Part shown: one piece after another, positions 15,017-19,377 of the stretch | Numbering within the stretch: the first letter of the stretch is position 1 | How the letters are laid out: every line of letters begins with the position of its first letter | Assembly (NCBI GenBank): GCA_902463875.1 | Contig: CABQHR010000012.1 | Coordinates: forward strand, 1 to 19,377 | Origin: an uncultured Collinsella sp. | Lineage (GTDB): Bacteria; Actinomycetota; Coriobacteriia; Coriobacteriales; Coriobacteriaceae | DNA: 19,377 nucleotides | Reading direction: 5' to 3' | Notes under the pieces: generated by a model | Told to the model about the DNA's origin: nothing | The model's input: only the letters and a program-made list of their open reading frames with translations | Database searches by the model: none | Position numbers and translations under genes: made by a program

Positions 15017-16447
15017 ATGACGAACAAAGAGCTGGCTCAAAAGCTGCTGGACCTTTTGGGCGGTAAAGACAACGTGCTGGCAAACGCGGCGTGCATGACG
15101 CGCCTGCGCGTGACCGTCAAAGACACGGGCAACGTCGACACGGAGGGCATTAAGGCACTCGACGGCGTGATGGGTCTGGTCGAGGACGACACGATGCAGA
15201 TCGTGCTGGGTCCGGGCAAGGTGAATAAGGTGCTCGAGGAGTTCTCCAAGCTCACCGGCCTTGCGAAAGGCGTTGCTGACGAGAGCGTGGTTGACGCTGC
15301 GGCCACAAACAAGGCCGCGCAGAAGGCAAAGTACGAGTCCAAGCCGGTTCAGGCCTTCCTCAAGAAGATTTCCAATGTCTTCGTCGCCCTGCTTCCCGGC
15401 ATCATTGCGGCTGGCCTCATCAACGGTATCTGCAACGTCATTAACGTCTCGACGGCAGGCGCGCTTGCGGGCGAGTGGTGGTACCAGGGCATTCGTTCCA
15501 TGGGCTGGGCCCTGTTTGCCTATCTGCCCATCTTGGTGGGCTATAACGCGGCACGTGAGTTTGGCGGCTCCGCTGCGCTGGGCGGCATCGCCGGCATGAT
15601 GTGTATCGCCAACAGTGCCATGCCCCTGCTTGCGCCTGGCGCGGCCGATCCTGCCACTGCCATTCTGCTGCCGCTCACCAATGCGCAGTACAACCCCGCA
15701 GCGGGCGGCATGATCGCGGCTCTTATCGCTGGCGCATTTTTTGCCTGGATGGAGCGTCAGATTCGCAAGGTTATGCCCAACGCACTCGACACGTTCTTGT
15801 CCCCGCTGCTGGTGCTCATCATCGGCGCCTTTGCTCTGATGCTCGTCATCCAGCCGGTTGGCGCATGGCTGACGACTGCCATCTTTAGCGTTTTGACCTT
15901 TATCTTCGAGAAGCTGGGCGTCCTGGGCGGCTATATCCTGTCGGCAGGCTTCTTGCCGCTGGTTTCCGTCGGCCTGCATCAGGCGCTCACGCCGATCCAC
16001 GCTATGCTCAACGATCCCGACGGCGCTACCAAGGGCATCAATTACCTGCTCCCCATCCTTATGATGGCTGGCGGCGGTCAGATCGGTGCCGGTCTGGCGC
16101 TGTACTTTAAGACCAAGAACGCCAAGCTCAAGAAGTACGTCGCAGAGTCTATTCCCGTTGGAATCCTCGGTGTGGGCGAGCCTCTGATGTATGCCGTTAC
16201 GCTGCCGCTCGTTCGTCCGTTTGTGACGGCCTGCCTGGGTGCCGGATTTGGCGGCGCGCTCGCGGCGCTGCTTCACATCGGCACGGTTTCTCAGGGCGTT
16301 TCCGGTCTGTTTGGCCTGCTGATCGTCGTTCCTGGCCAGCAGCTCGGCTACGTTGCCGCTATGCTGCTTGCCTATGCCGCCGGCTTTGTCCTGACGTGGT
16401 TCTTTGGCGTCGACGAGCAGAAGATCGACGAGTTCTTTGGCGAGTAG
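15017..16447 (+). CDS. murP: PTS EIIBC component, MurNAc-type (MurP)
   Basis: This 476-residue membrane permease imports and phosphorylates a sugar. The EIIB domain covers about residues 1-80, with phospho-accepting Cys26 in NAACMTRLRV. The EIIC domain covers about 105-470, with roughly ten hydrophobic segments. It contains GEPLMYAVTLPLVRPF, a conserved substrate-site region in glucose/sucrose-family EIIC. No EIIA domain is fused and none lies nearby, so EIIA-Glc must come from elsewhere. Specificity for MurNAc or MurNAc-GlcNAc is inferred from the murR-murQ-mupG neighbours, since sucrose and trehalose EIIBC proteins look alike. The start has a very good AAGGAGGAG site. It follows murQ by 57 bases. 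Confidence 0.88.
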   Translation: MTNKELAQKLLDLLGGKDNVLANAACMTRLRVTVKDTGNVDTEGIKALDGVMGLVEDDTMQIVLGPGKVNKVLEEFSKLTGLAKGVADESVVDAAATNKAAQKAKYESKPVQAFLKKISNVFVALLPGIIAAGLINGICNVINVSTAGALAGEWWYQGIRSMGWALFAYLPILVGYNAAREFGGSAALGGIAGMMCIANSAMPLLAPGAADPATAILLPLTNAQYNPAAGGMIAALIAGAFFAWMERQIRKVMPNALDTFLSPLLVLIIGAFALMLVIQPVGAWLTTAIFSVLTFIFEKLGVLGGYILSAGFLPLVSVGLHQALTPIHAMLNDPDGATKGINYLLPILMMAGGGQIGAGLALYFKTKNAKLKKYVAESIPVGILGVGEPLMYAVTLPLVRPFVTACLGAGFGGALAALLHIGTVSQGVSGLFGLLIVVPGQQLGYVAAMLLAYAAGFVLTWFFGVDEQKIDEFFGE

Positions 16448-16455
16448 TTTGATAT

Positions 16456-16482
16456 CGCGAGCCGTGTTGCTCAGGGCTCGCG
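16456..16482. repeat. Inverted repeat after murP
   Basis: CGCGAGCC (16456-16463) and GGCTCGCG (16475-16482) form an eight-base-pair stem with an 11-base loop. There is no T-tract, so it is probably a 3'-end stabilising structure rather than a terminator. Confidence 0.45.
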
Positions 16483-16514
16483 GCGCGCGGCAGATTTCTT
16501 GATGCTATGGTTGT

Positions 16515-16548
16515 GCCGGCGGGGCTAACTGCTCCGCCGGCCTTTTTT
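16515..16548 (+). terminator. Terminator hairpin between murP and mupG
   Basis: GCCGGCGGGGC pairs with GCTCCGCCGGC (one G-T pair) around the loop TAACT, followed by C and TTTTTT (16543-16548). The T-tract runs directly into the AAAGGAG Shine-Dalgarno of mupG at 16549-16555, so the hairpin may set the ratio between murP and mupG expression. Confidence 0.85.
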
Positions 16549-16564
16549 AAAGGAGTGTTGAAGC

Positions 16565-17617
16565 GTGAAAACGGGTATTTCGATTTATCTTTCCAACCCT
16601 CTGCAGGATATTGAGCGGACGATTGAACACGGTGCCGCGGCGGGTGCGCGCTATGCGTTCACCTCGCTGCATATTCCCGAGGATGGGGGAGCGGCGTATA
16701 CCGATAAGGTCCGTCATGTGCTGTCGCTGCTTTCCGCCCGCGGCATTGCGCTCATTGCCGATGTGGGGCCGCGCACGTGCGATTTGCTCGGGCTTGAGCG
16801 CATCGAGGACCTGCGCGATCTGGGGTTGGAATACCTTCGTTTGGACTATGGCTTTAGCGCCCGGCGGGTCGCGGAGCTGTCCGGTGTATTTCGCATTGTG
16901 GTCAATGCATCGACGGTGAGTTCTGATGAAATCGCATCGTGGCGTGAGGCCGGTGCCGATGTGACTCGTTTTGCCGCCTGCCACAATTTTTACCCCAAGC
17001 CTTATACCGGTTTAGCTCTGGAGGACATTGCTCGGGTGAATCTTCGTCTTGCGGCGCTTGGATTCGAAATCATGGCTTTTGTGCCGGGCGATGCTAACGT
17101 TCGCGGGCCGGTATTCGAGGGACTGCCGACGGTCGAGACGCAGCGCGGTCGCGCGTCAAAGGTTGCTCTCAATATGCTTGAGCTTGCACATGGCGCCGAT
17201 TGCGACATTGTGTTGGTCGGCGACCCCGATCTTTCCGATGCGGGCTGGGCGCAGTTTGCTCAAGTTTCCGCCGGATACGTGGACCTGCAATGCGAGCTTG
17301 AGCCCGGTTATGCCTATGTGCGCGGGCAGATTCATCGCGACCGGCCCGACTCGAGTGTCCTCATCTTTAGGTCTCAGGAGTCACGTACGACGCTTAAGCC
17401 GGATTCCGTGCCGATGGATGCCGGTGCCGGCCTGTCACGAAAGACGGGGTCGATCGCTGTGAGCAATAGCGGCTATGGGCGCTACGAAGGCGAGCTTGAG
17501 ATTGCGCGGGTCGATCTTCCCGGTGACGAGCGCATGAACGTTGCGGGTCATATCACGCCCGAGGCAATGGAGCTGCTGCCGTTCATCAAACGCGGATTCG
17601 GGGTACGGTTCGTTTAG
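16565..17617 (+). CDS. mupG: MupG-family 6-phospho-N-acetylmuramidase (DUF871)
   Basis: This 350-residue protein has the layout of the DUF871/MupG family: an N-terminal TIM barrel (about 1-240, starting MKTGISIYLSNP) and a C-terminal beta-rich cyclophilin-like domain (about 250-350). Family motifs include RLDYGFS near residue 96 and CHNFYPKPYTGL near 140. In Staphylococcus aureus, MupG hydrolyses MurNAc-6-phosphate-GlcNAc after import by MurP, and the mur genes sit together, as here. The GTG at 16565 is chosen because AAAGGAG lies nine bases before it and the barrel starts at once. The gene is separated from murP by a terminator hairpin. No signal peptide is seen, so it acts in the cytosol. 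Confidence 0.82.
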   Translation: MKTGISIYLSNPLQDIERTIEHGAAAGARYAFTSLHIPEDGGAAYTDKVRHVLSLLSARGIALIADVGPRTCDLLGLERIEDLRDLGLEYLRLDYGFSARRVAELSGVFRIVVNASTVSSDEIASWREAGADVTRFAACHNFYPKPYTGLALEDIARVNLRLAALGFEIMAFVPGDANVRGPVFEGLPTVETQRGRASKVALNMLELAHGADCDIVLVGDPDLSDAGWAQFAQVSAGYVDLQCELEPGYAYVRGQIHRDRPDSSVLIFRSQESRTTLKPDSVPMDAGAGLSRKTGSIAVSNSGYGRYEGELEIARVDLPGDERMNVAGHITPEAMELLPFIKRGFGVRFV

Positions 17618-17633
17618 CGTGTGACCCGTGGGC

Positions 17634-17639
17634 TACAAT
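17634..17639 (+). promoter_or_regulatory. Candidate -10 element for the ArsC/Spx-like gene
   Basis: TACAAT lies about 70 bases before the next start codon. The -35 region is weak (GTTTAG at 17 bases), so the call is tentative. Confidence 0.35.
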
Positions 17640-17709
17640 TGGCCCATCATGCGAAGGCGCCTCGTGTGGCGTGTGCCTGCGTTGGCCGATCTATATTCGG
17701 AGGATTTCC

Positions 17710-18069
17710 ATGACCGTACTGTTTGTTGAATATCCCAAGTGCTCGACCTGTAAGAAGGCCAAGGCATGGCTGGACGAACACGGGGTAGAGTATATCGACC
17801 GCGATATCGTTTTGGACAATCCCACGGCTGATGAGCTTGCGACCTGGATTGCTCGTTCGGGACTGCCGGTGCGGCGCTTCTTTAATTCGTCGGGCATGAA
17901 ATATCGAGAGCTGGGCCTGAAGGCGCGTCTAGATACGGGCATGACGGATCGGGAGTGCTACGAGCTGCTGGCGACCGACGGCATGCTGGTCAAGCGTCCG
18001 CTGTTGGTGGGCGACGACTTTGCGATTCCCGGCTTTAGGGAATCGGCTTGGGTCGAGGCGTTGCTGTAG
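17710..18069 (+). CDS. ArsC/Spx-family thioredoxin-fold protein
   Basis: This 119-residue protein belongs to the ArsC/Spx/YffB group. It starts MTVLFVEYPKCSTCKKAKAW, with a CxxC pair (Cys11, Cys14) at the head of the first helix, and contains the group's conserved GMLVKRPLLV segment and a following phenylalanine-rich tail (IPGFRESAW). Proteins of this group are either thiol-dependent arsenate reductases or redox-sensing RNA polymerase partners such as Spx/MgsR. The CxxC and size (119 aa) do not decide between them, and no ars genes are near. ATG 17710 is preferred over 17671 because GGAGGA lies just before it. It is a single-gene unit between mupG and a convergent gene. Confidence 0.85.
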   Translation: MTVLFVEYPKCSTCKKAKAWLDEHGVEYIDRDIVLDNPTADELATWIARSGLPVRRFFNSSGMKYRELGLKARLDTGMTDRECYELLATDGMLVKRPLLVGDDFAIPGFRESAWVEALL

Positions 18070-18074
18070 CGGCT

Positions 18075-18124
18075 GCGGAAAGTGGGGACCGGTTTGAGCT
18101 TGAAATCTGGGACGCACTTTCCGC
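18075..18124. repeat. Long inverted repeat between convergent genes
   Basis: GCGGAAAGTG (18075-18084) pairs perfectly with CACTTTCCGC (18115-18124), with further partial pairing inside (GGGACC/GGGACG side). It lies between the ends of two convergent genes. There is no T-tract on either side, so it may be a dispersed extragenic palindrome that also serves as a bidirectional terminator. Confidence 0.55.
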
Positions 18125-18141
18125 CGGCAGGCTTGCCCCAG

Positions 18142-18552
18142 TCAGTCCTCCAACTGCGCCCATTCGTGCGGATCGTAGACCTTTACGTGCTTGTTGGGCT
18201 TGCCGCTCCAGTACTCCTCGTCCATAAAGGGCAGATATGCCTGAACACCGGGGCAGATAAAGGGAATCCGCTGCTGTTGCAGTCGCTCGCGCTGTCGCTG
18301 CTCCAGGTGCGCCTCGGATATGACAGTCGGCATACCGGACAGCTCGACGAGGCTTGCCTGGATTCGCTTAAGGTCGGGGAGTCCCGCGTGCCATGACATC
18401 CGCATGATCAAAAAGGATGCACGGCGGTATTTTGCCTGCATCACCGTGATGGCGGGGCGCAGAGTGGGATGGATTTTGTCCCGTTCGGGCCAAAGGTCAG
18501 CAGTGATCTCGAGGCCCAGGGTCTCCCATAGGTAATCAAGCTCTTCGTCCAT
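18142..18552 (-). CDS. Conserved-looking hypothetical protein, 136 aa
   Basis: I cannot assign a function. The protein begins MDEELDYLWETLGLEITADL, is rich in charged residues, has no membrane segment, and contains a notable stretch EQRQRERLQQQRIPFICPGV followed by QAYLPF. That pattern (basic helix, then IPFI-x-PG-x-Q-x-YLPF) reminds me of the C-terminal part of a winged-helix, MarR-like regulator family, but the DNA-binding domain itself is not evident in this shorter protein. The start at 18552 has GAGG four bases upstream. It is convergent with the ArsC/Spx-like gene. The frame's codon use resembles its neighbours, supporting a real gene. Confidence 0.6.
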   Translation of the reverse strand: MDEELDYLWETLGLEITADLWPERDKIHPTLRPAITVMQAKYRRASFLIMRMSWHAGLPDLKRIQASLVELSGMPTVISEAHLEQRQRERLQQQRIPFICPGVQAYLPFMDEEYWSGKPNKHVKVYDPHEWAQLED

Positions 18553-18745
18553 GGCGCCTCGATATCTACGTGATCATTGATACTTCGATTGTGTTGCCTG
18601 GTGCTATCGTTTTCGCGGTAGAATCTGCCAACGGTTGACGGCTACCGCTCGCGGCGTTTTGCCCTTCGTGTGCAGCGGTCGACTTCACAGGTCCTTCACG
18701 TGTTGGCCGTATTTGACTGAATTTCAAAAAAGTCAAAATTGGGGC
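18553..18745. other. Non-coding stretch upstream of the tRNA promoter
   Basis: No gene seen. A TAGAAT hexamer near 18619 could be a -10 element, with TTGCCT 19 bases before it, too far apart for a confident call. TTTGACT (18712-18718) and AGTCAAA (18731-18737) form a small inverted repeat just before the tRNA promoter. Confidence 0.4.
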
Positions 18746-18774
18746 TTGCGTCACGGCCGGACTTCCCGTATATT
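18746..18774 (+). promoter_or_regulatory. Promoter of the tRNA-Gln/tRNA-Glu unit
   Basis: TTGCGT (18746-18751) and TATATT (18769-18774) with a 17-base spacer, predicting a start near 18781, about 38 bases before tRNA-Gln. Confidence 0.65.
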
Positions 18775-18818
18775 TCTTTCTTGCGCAAAGGCACAGCCGA
18801 GCGCAGCGATGCAGTCAT

Positions 18819-18892
18819 TGGGATGTCGTCTAATGGCAGGACAGCGGATTCTGGTTCCGTCAATGGGGGTTCGACTCCCTCCATCCCAGCCA
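18819..18892 (+). tRNA. tRNA-Gln (anticodon CTG)
   Basis: A full cloverleaf can be folded: acceptor TGGGATG/CATCCCA, D arm GTCTAATGGCAGGAC, anticodon stem GCGGA/TCCGT with loop TTCTGGT (anticodon CTG at 18851-18853), T arm GGGGG-TTCGACT-CCCTC, discriminator G and an encoded CCA. It reads CAG codons. Confidence 0.95.
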
Positions 18893-18909
18893 TTGCATTT
18901 GCTACATAT

Positions 18910-18986
18910 GGCCCGTTCGTCTAGCGGTTTAGGACGCCGCCCTCTCAAGGCGGAGATCACCAGTTCGAATCTGGTACGGGCTACCA
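18910..18986 (+). tRNA. tRNA-Glu (anticodon CTC)
   Basis: Cloverleaf with acceptor GGCCCGT/ACGGGCT (first pair G-T), anticodon stem CCGCC/GGCGG around CTCTCAA (anticodon CTC at 18944-18946), T arm ACCAG-TTCGAAT-CTGGT, discriminator A and an encoded CCA. It reads GAG codons and lies 17 bases after tRNA-Gln in the same transcript. Confidence 0.95.
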
Positions 18987-18996
18987 AAATTGAACG

Positions 18997-19025
18997 CCCG
19001 GGCCTCGTAAGAGACCCGGGTTTTG
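18997..19025 (+). terminator. Terminator of the tRNA unit
   Basis: CCCGGGCCTC pairs with GAGACCCGGG (one mismatch) around GTAA, followed by TTTTGTGT. Confidence 0.85.
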
Positions 19026-19078
19026 TGTATTGACCGCAAGCGGCGTTTGCCGCGTTTCGTTCCGTTCGAGGAGTAGCC

Positions 19079-19377
19079 ATGGACCTGCCTATCAGCTTGG
19101 AAGACATCACGTATGCCGAGAACTATCTGGCGCAGGGCGACCTGGCCACGGCGACGCCGCTGCTGGAGCGTCTGGTGGAGCTCGCCGAGGAGTATATTGA
19201 CGCTGAGTGCAAGACGGAGGAGAAGCGCCAGTACTTTAGCTTCGATAGCAAGTTTGAGCGCCTGGCCTATCGCCGCGTGGAGAAGGATCCGCGCGAGCTC
19301 GTGCAGGTCGAGGTGCCGTTTGACCGCCTGTACTCCGACATGGCGTTTGCCTACATTCGCCAGCAGGATTATGTGAG
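19079..19377 (+). CDS. TPR-like protein, 5' part only (cut by the window edge)
   Basis: The frame from ATG 19079, preceded by GAGGAG, is open to the end of the window: 99 codons with no stop. It begins MDLPISLEDITYAENYLAQG and continues DLATATPLLERLVELAEEYI, which has the size and A/L/Y spacing of a tetratricopeptide helix pair; a second such pair appears near the window end (LYSDMAFAYIRQQDYV). TPR proteins act as protein-binding scaffolds, so a specific role cannot be inferred. The part in between is charged (ECKTEEKRQYFSFDSKFERL). The gene starts 53 bases after the tRNA terminator. Confidence 0.75.
   Translation, partial: MDLPISLEDITYAENYLAQGDLATATPLLERLVELAEEYIDAECKTEEKRQYFSFDSKFERLAYRRVEKDPRELVQVEVPFDRLYSDMAFAYIRQQDYV

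Noticed and set aside
14612..16276. Minus-strand open frame of 554 codons opposite murQ and murP
   Set aside because: It runs across two unrelated well-supported plus-strand genes and their gap, and its composition (Arg, His, Gln, Gly) is that of an antisense shadow.
18819..19025. tRNA pair as an integration site for the nearby minus-strand gene
   Set aside because: tRNA 3' ends are common attachment sites, but no integrase or repeated tRNA end is visible in the window near them.
1..19377. CRISPR array
   Set aside because: I found no series of regularly spaced direct repeats anywhere in the window.

Overview
The window looks like a chromosomal segment from a high-GC gut actinobacterium, most likely a member of the Coriobacteriia such as Collinsella. 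This is an inference from GC-rich codon use, the split transketolase and the recognisable proteins; no marker gene here fixes the genus.

Layout from left to right. (1) 53-1826: a two-gene transketolase (N- and C-terminal halves as separate subunits) closed by a terminator. (2) About 1926-7380: a stretch that reads as accessory DNA lying between core genes. On the minus strand it holds a tightly coupled operon of ECF-like sigma factor, six-helix membrane protein, ABC ATPase and ABC-2-type permease. It is followed by a scar of decayed genes, including a short piece carrying UvrD-type helicase motif VI, and by a minus-strand Abi_2/AbiF-like HEPN gene interrupted by one in-frame amber codon. The abi gene is preceded by a compact leader (-10 element, perfect palindrome, intrinsic terminator) with the layout of an RNA-antitoxin/HEPN-toxin locus. 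(3) 7531-11929: core cell-division and RNA-decay genes: ftsE (with an unusual ~170-residue disordered N-terminal extension), ftsX, and rnr (RNase R). (4) 12107-13078: a stand-alone small serine recombinase preceded by inverted repeats, then a small promoter-to-terminator unit that may encode a 38-residue membrane peptide. (5) 13174-17617: a complete N-acetylmuramic acid salvage cluster: murR (RpiR-type regulator), murQ (MurNAc-6-P etherase), murP (PTS EIIBC) and mupG (6-phospho-muramidase, DUF871). A good palindrome lies in front of murR and a terminator hairpin sits directly in front of the mupG ribosome binding site. (6) 17710-19377: an ArsC/Spx-type thioredoxin-fold protein, an unrecognised minus-strand protein, tRNA-Gln(CTG) and tRNA-Glu(CTC) from one promoter with a terminator, and the start of a TPR-like protein cut by the window edge.

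How the parts work together: the mur cluster should import peptidoglycan-derived MurNAc or MurNAc-GlcNAc as 6-phosphate, cleave the disaccharide (MupG) and remove lactate from MurNAc-6-P (MurQ), feeding GlcNAc-6-P into central metabolism under MurR control. MurP lacks an EIIA domain, so it must borrow one encoded elsewhere. The sigma/ABC operon looks like a self-contained envelope-stress or antimicrobial-export module. The most interesting locus is the abi gene with its structured leader RNA at 6350-7371.
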